Position numbers and translations under genes: made by a program. A stretch of 64,000 nt of DNA from Lachnospiraceae bacterium 28-4. GTDB taxonomy: Bacteria; Bacillota; Clostridia; Lachnospirales; Lachnospiraceae. Below the pieces are notes generated by a model. The model was not told the DNA's origin and ran no database searches. It saw only the letters and a list, made by a program, of their open reading frames with translations. The DNA lies in NCBI GenBank assembly GCA_000403275.2, contig KE159599.1, forward strand, positions 124,001-188,000, in the 5' to 3' direction. How positions within the stretch are numbered: position 1 is the stretch's first letter; every line of letters begins with the position of its first letter. Shown here piece after piece: positions 16,109 to 26,157 of the stretch.

Positions 16109-18750
16109 TAATATACCACAACTTCCACCCTACTGCCTACATTTGTTTTCGTAACAATAATCTGCTTTTCAATTTTTTCCGACAACTCCGGCACATGGGA
16201 AATGATTCCGATCAGCCTGTCCTTTTCCACCAGGGAAAGCAGCGCCTGGCAGGACTGATCCAGCGATTCGCTGTCCAAAGCCCCAAACCCTTCGTCGATA
16301 AAGAGCGTATCCACCCGGATACCGCCGCTGTAGCCCTGTACTACATCGCTCATGCCAAGGGCAAGCGCCAGGGATGCTTTAAAGCATTCTCCTCCCGACA
16401 GAGTCTTTACCGCCCGGTATTTTCCCGTATAATAATCAAGAACCTGCATTTCCAGATTATCTTTGATTCTTCCGTCGCCGATCTCTTCTCTCCGGGAAAG
16501 CTCATAACGCCCCCCTGTCATCTTCGCCAGCCTCACGTTAGCCGCCCGCAAAATCTCTTCAAAATACCCGGCCATAACATATTGTTCAAATACAAGTCTT
16601 TTGGAGTTGTTTCCTGATGCCATATTATCCAGATCTTTGACAATCCCATATTCCCTTTCCAAAACCTTCCGCTTCTTCTCCTTCTCCTGCAAAGATTTCC
16701 TGATTTTCCTCGCTTCCTGCAGACTATGGTTTTTGGCATTTATCAGTTCTAGCGTCCGCTGTCTCCCGGCCGTTTTTTCCTTCTGACGTGCCTTCAGACT
16801 GGCCGTATCTTCCTTTTTCCTCCCTTTCGTTTCCTCTTCCAGAGCAACGATCTGTCCTTCGATCATCTGCGCCCTGGCATAATATTCCCTGATCTGTCTT
16901 TCCTTCTTCTCTATTTCCCCGGCCGGTCGCAGCGCTTCTTCATACTCCTGAAGCGAGGCAAATCCCGCCTCCCGGTATCCGTCCGCAAACAATTCCTCCA
17001 GCTCCCGCTTTCTCTTCTCCTGTTTTCCGGCTTCCTCCGTTTCCCCGGCAATCTGCTTCTCTTTTTCTTCTATCTGAACCTGCAGCCGGTGATACTGCTG
17101 CAAAATATTTTCATATTCCCTCTCTGTCAAAACGTCCAAAATAGCTTTGACTTCCTCCGGTATCTGGCCGATGGCGGACTCCAGCTCTTTTTTCTGCTCT
17201 TCCCATTCCTCCCGCTGCTTTTTCTGGTTTTCCGCTTCGCCTTTGCAAACCGCCGCCCTGCTGTGCAGTTCCATCTGCCGTTTCCTTTCCTCTTCATAAA
17301 GGTTTTGCAGCCGTTGCAGCTCTTTTTCGTCCGGCGCTTCTTCCGCAGCTGCTGCCACGCAGGGATGCTCCAGGGAGCCGCATACCGGACAGGGTTCCCC
17401 TTCCTTTACCTGGCGGGCCGCGATTCCCACTACCGCCCGCTTATAAGCCAAGTCCGCCGTTTCAAACGCCTTCTTTTTCTGCTCCGTCCTTTCTTCCTGT
17501 TCCAGATAACGCGTCTGCAGCCTTTTTAACTCCTCTTCCTTTTTCCCTGCACGCCTGTCAGCATCTTTCAACTGCTTCTTCTTCTCCTCATAAGCAGATA
17601 ATAATCTATAAGAAGCCTTTGCCTCTTCCTGTTTCTCATCATAGACTCTTTTCTCTTCCTGTTTTCCGATATATGCCTCCAGTTCCCTTTGGTTCCGTTT
17701 GATTTTCTCCTCTGTGGATGCCAGCGCTTCTTTTGCATTTTTACAGTTGACATAATCTTCTCTCAGGGCGGCCGCCTTTCCGGCCTCCTTTAACTCTTTT
17801 TCCGTCCGCCCGACCTGATCCTTCTCTTCCAGCAGCTTCCCTTTCTGCCTCTGCAATTCTTCCAGCTTTTCCAGCTTCCCATTCATCCTCTCCGCCGCAT
17901 CAATTTCTGCCGCCAGTCCGGCCAATTCTTTTTCATAAAGGGCGTGTTCGCTTTCCGCCCCCGCCAGCTCGTCCCGGTACCGTTCCTCCTCCTCTTCCAG
18001 CATCGCAATTATTTTTTCGTAATGATACTTTTGGCCAGGTGCAGGATTGTCCTCTTCCACCAGTCCTGCCCAAACGTCTTTCCGGCCCAGTTCTCCCATT
18101 TTCAGCATATGGACATTTTCATCCATCTTATTCCTGCACTCCATAATGCGCTTCAAAAGTTCCCCGGACCGTTCTTTCAGTTCTTTCGCAAAACCGTCAT
18201 AAACAGACGTCGAAAAAATTTCCCGGAATATTCTTATTTTCTCCGTCGGCGAGGCGGTCAGAAGCTTTGAAAACTCGCCCTGGGCGATCATGGATATCTG
18301 TTTAAACTGTCTGTAGTCCAGGACAAGGATCTCCTGTATTTTCCGGCTCACTTCCCCGCTGCCTTCGATGATCCTCCCGTCCGGAAGATAAAGAACCGCA
18401 TTTTCCTTCTCTTTCGTAAAAGCGCTCTTCCCCCTCTTCTTTTTCTTCGGGCGCATATATTCGGGGTTCCTCACGATACGGTATTCCTCCCCGCCATGCC
18501 GCATGGCCAGTTCCACAAAAGTAGGCGTATCTTCATCGGCAAAATCACTTCGCACACTGTTTTTATCCCTCATGCCGCCGCTCATATCTCCGTAAAGGGC
18601 ATAGGTAATGGCATCAAAAATAGTTGTTTTACCCGCACCGGTAGCTCCTGCAATCAAGAACAGTCCTCTGCCTTCCAGCCCGGTAAAATCTATTTCCACC
18701 CGGTCTTTGTACGGCCCCCAGCCGGAAAGCGTCAATTTTTCAGGTTTCAT
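16108..18750 (-). CDS. sbcC: SbcC-type SMC-like nuclease ATPase
   Basis: 880 residues. N-terminal Walker A GATGAGKTT at about 35-43, long coiled coils (about 190-430 and 480-660) around a zinc hook EPCPVCGSLEHPC near residue 450, and a C-terminal lobe with signature LSGGECFKASLALAL and Walker B LFIDEGFGALD. Together with SbcD it forms the Mre11-Rad50-like complex that opens hairpins and processes DNA ends. The start codon overlaps the sbcD stop by one base, so the two are translationally coupled. Confidence 0.95.
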   Translation of the reverse strand: MKPEKLTLSGWGPYKDRVEIDFTGLEGRGLFLIAGATGAGKTTIFDAITYALYGDMSGGMRDKNSVRSDFADEDTPTFVELAMRHGGEEYRIVRNPEYMRPKKKKRGKSAFTKEKENAVLYLPDGRIIEGSGEVSRKIQEILVLDYRQFKQISMIAQGEFSKLLTASPTEKIRIFREIFSTSVYDGFAKELKERSGELLKRIMECRNKMDENVHMLKMGELGRKDVWAGLVEEDNPAPGQKYHYEKIIAMLEEEEERYRDELAGAESEHALYEKELAGLAAEIDAAERMNGKLEKLEELQRQKGKLLEEKDQVGRTEKELKEAGKAAALREDYVNCKNAKEALASTEEKIKRNQRELEAYIGKQEEKRVYDEKQEEAKASYRLLSAYEEKKKQLKDADRRAGKKEEELKRLQTRYLEQEERTEQKKKAFETADLAYKRAVVGIAARQVKEGEPCPVCGSLEHPCVAAAAEEAPDEKELQRLQNLYEEERKRQMELHSRAAVCKGEAENQKKQREEWEEQKKELESAIGQIPEEVKAILDVLTEREYENILQQYHRLQVQIEEKEKQIAGETEEAGKQEKRKRELEELFADGYREAGFASLQEYEEALRPAGEIEKKERQIREYYARAQMIEGQIVALEEETKGRKKEDTASLKARQKEKTAGRQRTLELINAKNHSLQEARKIRKSLQEKEKKRKVLEREYGIVKDLDNMASGNNSKRLVFEQYVMAGYFEEILRAANVRLAKMTGGRYELSRREEIGDGRIKDNLEMQVLDYYTGKYRAVKTLSGGECFKASLALALGMSDVVQGYSGGIRVDTLFIDEGFGALDSESLDQSCQALLSLVEKDRLIGIISHVPELSEKIEKQIIVTKTNVGSRVEVVVY

Positions 18751-19874
18751 CAGCTCTCCTCCTCCGCTTTTCGGGCGGCTGCCCTGACCGCTTCCATTTT
18801 CTCTTCATCCGGTTTTTCTCCCCGTATCATCTCATAAAAATCCTGAAAAAGCTCGGGGATGCTCTTTCGTTTCTCCTGCAAGCGGCTCGTATAGGCCGTA
18901 TTTTCCTTTTCTTCATTTTTCATCAGCACGATCTGCATAATATTCGGATACACGCTTCGCAGCGTACCGATCGGGTCAATCAATTCCTCTTCGTCCGTCA
19001 GTTCTGCACGTATATAATCTCCGGCATCTCCCGCCGCCACGATCTCTGGCCGCATCAGCTCTTCCAGACTTCCTCTTATTCTTCTCATCTCATGCAAAGG
19101 CTTCAGTGGAATCCGCCGTACCGTAGTTTCTCCCTCTTCTCCCAGTTCCACCAGATTCACCGACTTCTCCTGCCCGGCCTCCGAAAAGGAGTAGGCCAAA
19201 GGCGCCCCTGCATAATAGATATTTCCCCGCCCTATCTTCTGCGCCTTATGAATATGCCCAAGCGCCACATAATCAAATCCTCCAAGGAGAGAAGCTTCCA
19301 CATTGTCCAGGCCTCCTACATGAACCGTTGTTTCCCCGTCGGAAAGTTCGGGTTCCCTGCCCCCGTCCGTCACAAAACAATGGGAAACCAATATCTCCCT
19401 TTCCTTTCCCTTGACTCTTTGGGACAATATCCTCTCCGCTGCCTCTCCGCTGGTTTTCGCCTCCACTGTTGCCGGTCTGACAAAGGGCATCAAAACAAAG
19501 GTTACTTCCCCATAACGATCCGTAACCTTTACTTCCTTCAAACAATTTTCATATACGCCCCCGATATGAATCCTCTTATCTTCCAGCAGTTTTGCGGCAA
19601 ACCCCAGCCTTTCCGGCGAGTCATGGTTCCCGCTTATTAAGAAAACCAAAATGCCAGCCTCTGCCATATCCGTCAGAAAATGATCCAGCAAAACCACCGC
19701 TTCAGCCGGAGGAATCGCCCGGTCATAAATATCCCCTGCCAAAATAAGAGCATCCGCTTTTTCCCTGCAGGATATTTCATAAATTTGTTTTAAAATATAC
19801 TTCTGATCCTCCATCATGGAAAAACCATTTACTATTTTCCCAATGTGCAGATCGCCCGTATGCACTAATTTCAT
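18750..19874 (-). CDS. sbcD: SbcD-type exonuclease/hairpin nuclease subunit
   Basis: 374 residues of the calcineurin-like phosphoesterase fold. Metal-binding motifs appear in order: GDLHIG (about 7-12), AGDIYDR (about 47-53), ISGNHDSPERL (about 79-89), VSHCF and GHIHKAQ. The C-terminal capping region follows. All catalytic His/Asp positions look intact, so the SbcCD complex should be functional. This matters here because the window carries several long DNA palindromes, its known substrate. Confidence 0.95.
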   Translation of the reverse strand: MKLVHTGDLHIGKIVNGFSMMEDQKYILKQIYEISCREKADALILAGDIYDRAIPPAEAVVLLDHFLTDMAEAGILVFLISGNHDSPERLGFAAKLLEDKRIHIGGVYENCLKEVKVTDRYGEVTFVLMPFVRPATVEAKTSGEAAERILSQRVKGKEREILVSHCFVTDGGREPELSDGETTVHVGGLDNVEASLLGGFDYVALGHIHKAQKIGRGNIYYAGAPLAYSFSEAGQEKSVNLVELGEEGETTVRRIPLKPLHEMRRIRGSLEELMRPEIVAAGDAGDYIRAELTDEEELIDPIGTLRSVYPNIMQIVLMKNEEKENTAYTSRLQEKRKSIPELFQDFYEMIRGEKPDEEKMEAVRAAARKAEEES

Positions 19875-19914
19875 GCAGTTCCTCCGTCCTTACGCTGCCA
19901 TATCCCCTGCCGCC

Positions 19915-20685
19915 TCAAAGCGTTATGCGGGAACCGTCTTTTGCAAACCAGTCGTCTCCGTTCGTCAAAAGATAATCTTCCCCGTTTCTCACCGCCTCCA
20001 TGAAATCCTGTATCGACTCCAGTTTCCTTCGGAATGCCATGCCTCCGCCAAGCAGATCCGTTCTATGGATATCCGATCCCGCAGTCATCGGCAGTCCATG
20101 CTGCCTTCCATAGCCAACCGCTTTTTCATCAAATTCCGCCTTGTTGTGGGATTTGCTCCTATGGTTGGAATGAGTGGCATTGATCCCCTCCACAGCATCC
20201 ACATATTCGGGATACAGACGAATCTCGGGAATATAATATTCCTCCCGGAACGGATGCGCATGCACTACCATCCCTCCCGCTTCGCGGATCATCTGATACT
20301 GACGCTCCACCGTCGCCGTCCGCAATTCTTCGTGGGATAACATAAATTCTTTATCCACGCCATAAATTAAAAACTCCGTTCCCCGGTATCCCGCTTCATA
20401 CCCGAAAAAAACATCCAACCCGATACGGTCCCCCGTCCTCTTTGCATCCTCATAGCCTTTTACAAACGTATTTACCCATTCTTTCCAGGACACATATCTG
20501 TTGACCGCCGTGTTACCGCCCCAGTTATGGTCGGTCACTATGATCCCGGTATATCCCGCCTCTTTACATGCCTTCGCCATCTCGCTCCCCGTATGAACCG
20601 CACAGGCGCTTCCCTGGGAAGTATGCAAATGCGTTTCATAAAGATAGGGGTATTCCGTAGGCAATTTTATTCGAAAAGCGTTCAT
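19915..20685 (-). CDS. PHP-domain metal-dependent phosphoesterase-like protein
   Basis: 256 residues from ATG at 20685 (AAAGGACAGG upstream; the longer frame to 20721 has no ribosome site). The N-terminus has the PHP signature ETHLHTSQGSAC, then TDHNWGG, an internal HAHPFR and C-terminal GSDIHRTD: the four histidine/aspartate-bearing motifs of the trinuclear metal site. This family includes histidinol phosphatases, RNase AM-like enzymes and Pol III PHP domains; the exact substrate cannot be told. Lies about 40 bp upstream of sbcD. Confidence 0.85.
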   Translation of the reverse strand: MNAFRIKLPTEYPYLYETHLHTSQGSACAVHTGSEMAKACKEAGYTGIIVTDHNWGGNTAVNRYVSWKEWVNTFVKGYEDAKRTGDRIGLDVFFGYEAGYRGTEFLIYGVDKEFMLSHEELRTATVERQYQMIREAGGMVVHAHPFREEYYIPEIRLYPEYVDAVEGINATHSNHRSKSHNKAEFDEKAVGYGRQHGLPMTAGSDIHRTDLLGGGMAFRRKLESIQDFMEAVRNGEDYLLTNGDDWFAKDGSRITL

Positions 20686-20750
20686 AGCGACACCTGTCCT
20701 TTCTGCATCATCATAAATCATTATCGATCATTTATCATAACACCATACTG

Positions 20751-20790
20751 AAAAAGCATGGGAAAATTTTCCCAGGAAAATTCTCCCATG
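20751..20790 (-). terminator. Intrinsic terminator of ilvE
   Basis: Near-perfect 16-bp stem (CATGGGAGAATTTTCC with GGAAAATTTTCCCATG on the minus strand, 4-nt loop region) followed on the minus strand by CTTTTT. Confidence 0.85.
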
Positions 20791-20812
20791 CCCTGTCTTT
20801 GCTTTTTTACCG

Positions 20813-21838
20813 CTATTTGATCTCCACAATCCATCCCTCGGGAGCCTCTATCCTTCCCATCTGGATTCCTGTCAGAGTATCGTACAGTTTTTGCGTAACC
20901 GGTCCCATTCCGTCCATGCCGCTAGGCAGACAGATCTCTTTCCCATGGTCTGTAATTTTCCCTACCGGAGAGATAACGGCTGCCGTTCCGCAAAGACCGC
21001 ATTCCGCAAAGTCCTTCACTTCCTCTAACAGAACTTCCCTTTCTTCCACTTCCAGGCCAAGGTATTCTTTCGCCACATGCATCAGGGAACGCCTTGTAAT
21101 CGAAGGAAGGATGCTGTCCGACTTCGGCGTGACAACCTTATTGTCTTTTGTTACAAACAGGAAATTAGCGCCTCCCGTTTCTTCCACTTTCGTCCTTGTC
21201 CCCGCATCCAGATACATATTTTCATCAAATCCGTTCCTATGTGCCGTCTGGATCGCGTGAAGGCTCATGGCATAATTGAGTCCCGCTTTGATGTGTCCCG
21301 TTCCCCTTGGGGCAGCACGGTCAAAATCGCTGATACAGATCGTAAGCGGCTTTACTCCTCCTTTAAAATAAGGCCCTACCGGAGTTGTGAACACGCGGAA
21401 CTGATACTCATCCGACGGTTTTACGCCAATCACAGGATTGGAACCGAACATATAAGGCCGGATGTAAAGCGTGGCTCCTGATCCGAAAGGAGGAACATAT
21501 GCCTTGTTCGCCGCCACCGTTTTGATTACCGCATCGATAAACCGTTCTTCGGGAAACACCGGCATTTCCAGCCTTCTTGCCGAATCAGCCATACGGGCCG
21601 CATTCAAATCAGGGCGGAAAGTCACGATGCGCCCATCCTCGGTCGTGTAAGCCTTCATTCCCTCAAATACGGTCTGCGCATATTGCAGCACGCCGGCACA
21701 TTCGTTGATGGCCACCACCGGATCTTTCGTCATCCCGCCTTCGTCCCATGCGCCGTCCTTATAATTGGATACATATCTTTCATCCGTTTCTATATAGTTA
21801 AAGCCAATATTCGCCCAGTCTAAATTTTTCTTTTCCAT
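20813..21838 (-). CDS. ilvE: Branched-chain amino acid aminotransferase
   Basis: 341 residues from ATG at 21838; the frame is open further to 21934, but the extension is unlike the family and AGGGCAGGG lies just before 21838. Fold-type IV PLP enzyme: RPYMFGSNPVIGVKP, HIKAGLNYAMS (Schiff-base lysine), KVEETGGANFLF and ECGLCGTAAVISPVG (phosphate-binding turn). Transfers amino groups between Leu/Ile/Val and 2-oxoglutarate. Monocistronic, with its own terminator. Confidence 0.95.
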   Translation of the reverse strand: MEKKNLDWANIGFNYIETDERYVSNYKDGAWDEGGMTKDPVVAINECAGVLQYAQTVFEGMKAYTTEDGRIVTFRPDLNAARMADSARRLEMPVFPEERFIDAVIKTVAANKAYVPPFGSGATLYIRPYMFGSNPVIGVKPSDEYQFRVFTTPVGPYFKGGVKPLTICISDFDRAAPRGTGHIKAGLNYAMSLHAIQTAHRNGFDENMYLDAGTRTKVEETGGANFLFVTKDNKVVTPKSDSILPSITRRSLMHVAKEYLGLEVEEREVLLEEVKDFAECGLCGTAAVISPVGKITDHGKEICLPSGMDGMGPVTQKLYDTLTGIQMGRIEAPEGWIVEIK

Positions 21839-21934
21839 ATCCACATCCCTGCCCTTTCCGAAACATGTAAAATTTTCCTTACTTATTATTATACTTTTTG
21901 GGGGAAAAGTCAATAAAATTGGTTGCTTTTTCAT

Positions 21935-22120
21935 CTAAGCTTTTTGTCTAAGTTTCTCCATAAGATCACTGATCCAAGCTTCGCAGGGTTCATCAACAGG
22001 CGCTATTTCCTGCCTTTTTTGTACAAAAGATTCCACTACGGCTATTAACCATTTATCGGCTATTTCATCTAATTGGTATCTTTTCATTCCTTGAATCTCA
22101 TATCCAATCCACCTGGCCAC
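21935..22120 (-). CDS. Short uncharacterised ORF
   Basis: 61 residues from GTG at 22120 (or 50 from an internal ATG). Mixed charge, helical-looking (YQLDEIADKWLIAVVESFVQ), no recognisable motif, no strong ribosome site. Composition matches chromosomal coding better than the AT-rich DNA to its right. It could be the end of an older gene truncated when the AT-rich patch arrived. Weak call. Confidence 0.3.
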   Translation of the reverse strand: MARWIGYEIQGMKRYQLDEIADKWLIAVVESFVQKRQEIAPVDEPCEAWISDLMEKLRQKA

Positions 22121-22350
22121 TTCAAAAATGGAACTATTTGCTTATTCTGCATTTTACACCTTATTTGCCTCTCTCTTCTGTTTTACCTAAACATTTTTAA
22201 AATGCGGCTATTTCAATTTGTTAAAAACATTAATTATCTGGTTCTTCTAAAATCAAAGGTTTCAAACAGGATTTTTCTAAAAATATTCTGACTGTCCTTA
22301 ACTTATTTAGAGTAGGTCACTACTCCCCTCAATTTCTTTACAAATGACCT

Positions 22351-23762
22351 TTATAGTCTCCAATATCCCCCTCGTGCACTACCTATTCTTCCCAAAATAT
22401 TTTTTTCCTGCATCTCCTTAATGCTCTTTTTAACCGCTCTTATAGTAATATTTAATTCCTCCGCCATTTCTTTTTGTGTCACTTTTGGATTATCCAAAAT
22501 CATCTCTATTATTCTTTGTTGTGTCTGATTCACGCCTTTTGGTGAACTTTTTGGTGAACTTTTTAGTGAACTTTGGTGAACTACACTATAAGATGGTCTG
22601 TATAAATTTACTCGGAAACTATCTCCTATTTCAAGTAATTCTGGCTCTCTAATTCCATATTCTCTGCAACTGCTGAACATTCTTTTAATACCAGTTCCCC
22701 AACTTTCAATAATTTTCATCCTACTGAATACCTCAGCAATGCATCTATTGCGGATTTTAGAACCTCCTTCTTTGATCTGCTTTATTGTAAGCCCTCCATA
22801 TAGCATTCCTGGAGAGGTAATTTCCACCCTATCATCATACACTGCCACCTGTACACATGCTCTGTCTAAAAAATTTCTATGCGTTGTTGCATTAACGATA
22901 GCCTCTCTGATTGCTTCTGTTGGCAACTCATATGCATCTGTTCTAACCAATCCATTTATTTCTGCTCCAAGATTGATATGCTTTAATACGAATTTATATG
23001 CTTCTTCTATCTGCTCATAAAGCGGACCAGAAAAATCTCTTTTATCAATGAAAACAACCCTTTCTGTACCTTTAAATAATGCACATTGGATTTTTGCAAA
23101 TGGAAATGTATTATTTGTCAAAAGTACAAAGGCATTCGTCGGAACCAAAGTCCCATCTAAACTTTTAACGATTCCCCAATTTATAAGATTCTGCAAAGTA
23201 ACATCCTTTACTTTCTCCTTTTCACTTTTGGTTTTCGCTGCTTCGACCATATATTTTTTTATAGCAGCACATAACTCTTCTGCTTGCTTAATATCGAATT
23301 TCTCCTCAACACAGACTATCTCGTCAAAAGAATGATTAGAACCCTGCAACTCCAAGTCTTTAAGGATTGCCTCATCAGCAGGTCTGGATGTGCCTGATAC
23401 CCGTATAAAAGTACCTGCCTCTTTTCCAAGGGTTTTCATATAATATGGTCTATTGGCTCCTGGATATATTTCAATAACAATCACACATTTACCCTCAATA
23501 GTGTCAACACCAATATTGGGGAAAATTTGTGGGTAACACATATCTGAGATAGTATTTGTTATACTATCCATAATTTTAAATACTTCGTCTTTATCAACAC
23601 CTACAATTTCATGGCTTTCATCATCAACACCAATGATGATTTTCCTCCTGTTGTATTAGCAAATGCAATGATACTTTTAATATATTTCTCACTTCTTTTG
23701 GGTACTTCAACCTTAAATTCGATATTGACTGATTCCCCCGCTTTTATTTCATCTGCTAACAT
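22351..23762 (-). pseudogene. Schlafen/AlbA_2 ATP-binding transcriptional regulator-like protein, frameshifted
   Basis: Starts at ATG 23762 (AGGAGG 7 bp upstream) with an AlbA_2 domain (EIKAGESVNIEFKVEVPKRS, IIAFANTTGGK). The frame then breaks: reading GGAAAATCATC as GGAAAAATCATC restores IIIGVDDESHEIVGVDKDEV and joins the 406-residue frame 22351-23571. The missing base is one T in the run at 23640-23643. Downstream are an HATPase_c_4-like region (LPTEAIREAIVNATTHRNF) and a C-terminal winged helix (TQKEMAEELNITIRAVKKSI). Proteins of this type occur in defence and stress islands. Either a real frameshift or a homopolymer sequencing error. Confidence 0.8.
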
Positions 23763-23889
23763 TGCCCTACCTCCTGCGTTTAATATCTGTAACGCTGACA
23801 GTAACATTTTCTATAATTACAAGTGCCATACTTTGTCTATATATCCAACATCAATCACACCATCTGAACCCCTTTCATTTTTCTAAGTT

Positions 23890-24486
23890 TTACAGCTCTC
23901 TTACAATATCCATAAATCTCTCATGAGAATATGCCCCTTCATAATCTGGATTCTTTGTCTGAAACACCATATAATACTTATACAATCTTCCTGCCATAGA
24001 TGCCTTTGCTGCCCATTTAGCGCCTGTTTTTGATTTAATCTTTGACTCATCGTTCTTCAATTGACCGCCTTTCGTCTCAATCAACAGAATCTTTCCACTA
24101 TTCGTCATAACAATCAAATCCGGATATGCATTAACCGCCCCGTTAATCGCGAACCCTTTTCTTGCGATATTGCGATGCCACCACTTGATATTTTCCAACG
24201 CTGATAATTCCCAGACAACTTTTTTCTCATATTCATTATCAAACTGTTCTTCTTCCACATATAATGACTTGGGAATAGAAGATATCATTTTTAACGGAGC
24301 AATGGATTTTTCCAAATGATACATAGGCTCGCAGGTAATATGCTCTTGTTCTAACAATTTATCAAATTGACTAGCAGCATATTCATCTAAAAGTCGATTA
24401 ACTTTCTTTTCTATTGCAGACATATATGGATAATACGATTGCTCCAAATCTGTCACTTGATCCTCCGTCATATTATCATAATACAA
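23890..24486 (-). pseudogene. C-terminal nuclease-domain remnant of a type III restriction/DEAD-helicase-like protein
   Basis: 198 residues from a weak TTG; the helicase part is absent. The sequence YPDLIVMTNSGKILLIETKG has the D-x(n)-E-x-K spacing of a PD-(D/E)XK nuclease, and WWHRNIARKGFAINGA before it is typical of the C-terminal region of Res-like proteins. Upstream, a 35-codon frame (MTSTMEQISLFSMGKEQ..., 24476-24583) ends just inside in another frame and may be a further fragment. Low GC and adjacency to the broken Schlafen gene suggest a decayed defence island. Confidence 0.6.
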
Positions 24487-24650
24487 CCTACATACTCGTC
24501 TAATTCATTATCGTTGAATGTATTTTGTTCCTTCCCCATTGAAAATAAAGATATCTGTTCCATCGTACTTGTCATTTCCTCACCAGCGTATACAAATTTC
24601 TTCCTCTTCTAAACCAACCACTACCATAACTATACCCTAAACAGTCCAAA

Positions 24651-24680
24651 AGCGCCAGCCGTTTTTCCCGCCTGGCGCTT
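24651..24680. terminator. Bidirectional terminator after folA
   Basis: Stem AGCGCCAG / CTGGCGCT with TTTT on either strand after it; ends the thyA-folA transcript on the minus strand. Confidence 0.8.
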
Positions 24681-24699
24681 TCTTTTATTCGTCTTTCTT

Positions 24700-25200
24700 T
24701 TATTCGATTTCCTTCACTCTTTCATACTTCACAAACTGATAAGCGATATCGAAATACGTCTGTTCCTCGCTGTCCGCCGTGATCTTCCATTCCTCCATCC
24801 CATCCAGGTCGGGGAAAAAGGCGTCCGCCTCATACCGGTGGTCGATCCTGGTCACATGGGCCACATCACAGTAAGGCAATAGCTGCCTGTAAACGCTGTC
24901 GCCGCCCACGATATAAATATCCTCGCTCCTGTACTTTTTCAATTCTTCCATCAGTTCTTCCAAATTGTGTACCACCACGGCATCCCTTACCTGGTAATCC
25001 TGATTGGAGGAAAGGATAATGTTCGTCCTGTTTTTCAAAGGCAGCCCCTGTGGAAAAGTTTCCAACGTTTTCCGTCCGAGTACCACTACTTTGCCCGTCG
25101 TTTCCTCCCGGAAAAATTTATGGTCATTGGGTATCCTCACCAGCAGTTCTCCTTTATTTCCAATTCCCCAATGGCTGTCCACTGCCACGATCACATTCAT
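24700..25200 (-). CDS. folA: Dihydrofolate reductase
   Basis: 166 residues. Family signatures: IVAVDSHWGIGNKGELLVRIPNDHKFF (substrate and NADPH site, with the Asp of PNDHKFF), VVLGRKTLETFP, and IYIVGGDSVYRQLLPYC. Regenerates tetrahydrofolate consumed by the thymidylate synthase encoded 20 bp upstream in the same operon. Confidence 0.96.
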   Translation of the reverse strand: MNVIVAVDSHWGIGNKGELLVRIPNDHKFFREETTGKVVVLGRKTLETFPQGLPLKNRTNIILSSNQDYQVRDAVVVHNLEELMEELKKYRSEDIYIVGGDSVYRQLLPYCDVAHVTRIDHRYEADAFFPDLDGMEEWKITADSEEQTYFDIAYQFVKYERVKEIE

Positions 25201-25220
25201 ATCCCGTTTTCTCCTCTCTC

Positions 25221-26084
25221 TTAAATGGCAACGGGAATATCCACTTGCGGTCCCGCCTGATAATTTTCTACTTTTACGTCGTCCCGCGTGAACTGGTAAA
25301 AGTCATGAATATCGGGATTCAGCCAAAAAGCCGGCGCTTCCAAAGGCTCGCGCCCGATCAGTTCCTTTATGATGGGAATATGCCTGTCATAAATATGGGC
25401 ATCCGCAATCACATGCACCAATTCTCCCGCCTTCATACCGCACACTTGTGCCAGCATATGCAGCAGCACTGCATACTGCACTACGTTCCAGTTATTCGCC
25501 GTCAGCACATCCTGGGAACGTTGGTTCAATATGGCGTTTAATACCAGTTTTCCACTCTCTTTTTCCTGCGCCGCGCCGGCGGCGGACGTTACGTTAAACG
25601 TCATGCTGTAGGCGCACGGATACAGGTTCATCTCATGCAAATCCTGATGCACATACAGATTCGTCATGATCCGGCGGCTGAACGGATTGTTTTTCAAGTC
25701 ATAAATGACCCGGTCCACCTGGTCCATCATCCCTTCCCTGTACTGGTGCTTCACCCCCATCTGGTAGCCATAAGCCTTGCCGATGCTGCCGTCCGCATCC
25801 GCCCATTCGTCCCAGATATGGCTATTCAAATCGTTGATATTGTTGGATTTTTTCTGCCATATCCAAAGCATCTCTTCCGTCGCGCTCTTTAACGCCGTTT
25901 TCCGTAACGTCAGTATCGGAAATTCCTTCGACAGATCATACCGGTTCACGACGGCAAACTTTTTCACCGTATAGGCCGGAGTCCCGTCCGCCCAATGGGG
26001 GCGCACCTTTTCCCCTTCCGTACTCGTTCCGTTTTCCAGTATGTCCTTACACATTTGAATAAAAATTTTGTCCGCCAGACTCAT
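25221..26084 (-). CDS. thyA: Thymidylate synthase
   Basis: 287 residues. Catalytic cysteine in NLYPCAYSMTFNV, the RR pair in NPFSRRIMTNLY, LNQRSQDVLTANNWNVVQYA and HIYDRHIPIIKELI. Methylates dUMP to dTMP using methylene-tetrahydrofolate. Forms an operon with folA downstream. Slightly divergent, long-insert form seen in clostridia. Confidence 0.96.
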   Translation of the reverse strand: MSLADKIFIQMCKDILENGTSTEGEKVRPHWADGTPAYTVKKFAVVNRYDLSKEFPILTLRKTALKSATEEMLWIWQKKSNNINDLNSHIWDEWADADGSIGKAYGYQMGVKHQYREGMMDQVDRVIYDLKNNPFSRRIMTNLYVHQDLHEMNLYPCAYSMTFNVTSAAGAAQEKESGKLVLNAILNQRSQDVLTANNWNVVQYAVLLHMLAQVCGMKAGELVHVIADAHIYDRHIPIIKELIGREPLEAPAFWLNPDIHDFYQFTRDDVKVENYQAGPQVDIPVAI

Positions 26085-26157
26085 TTGTTTTCCCTTTCCA
26101 ATTTATGTTTCCGCGGTTCCATCCTTATTTTCATGGACAGCGCCTTCCGCCGCCATC

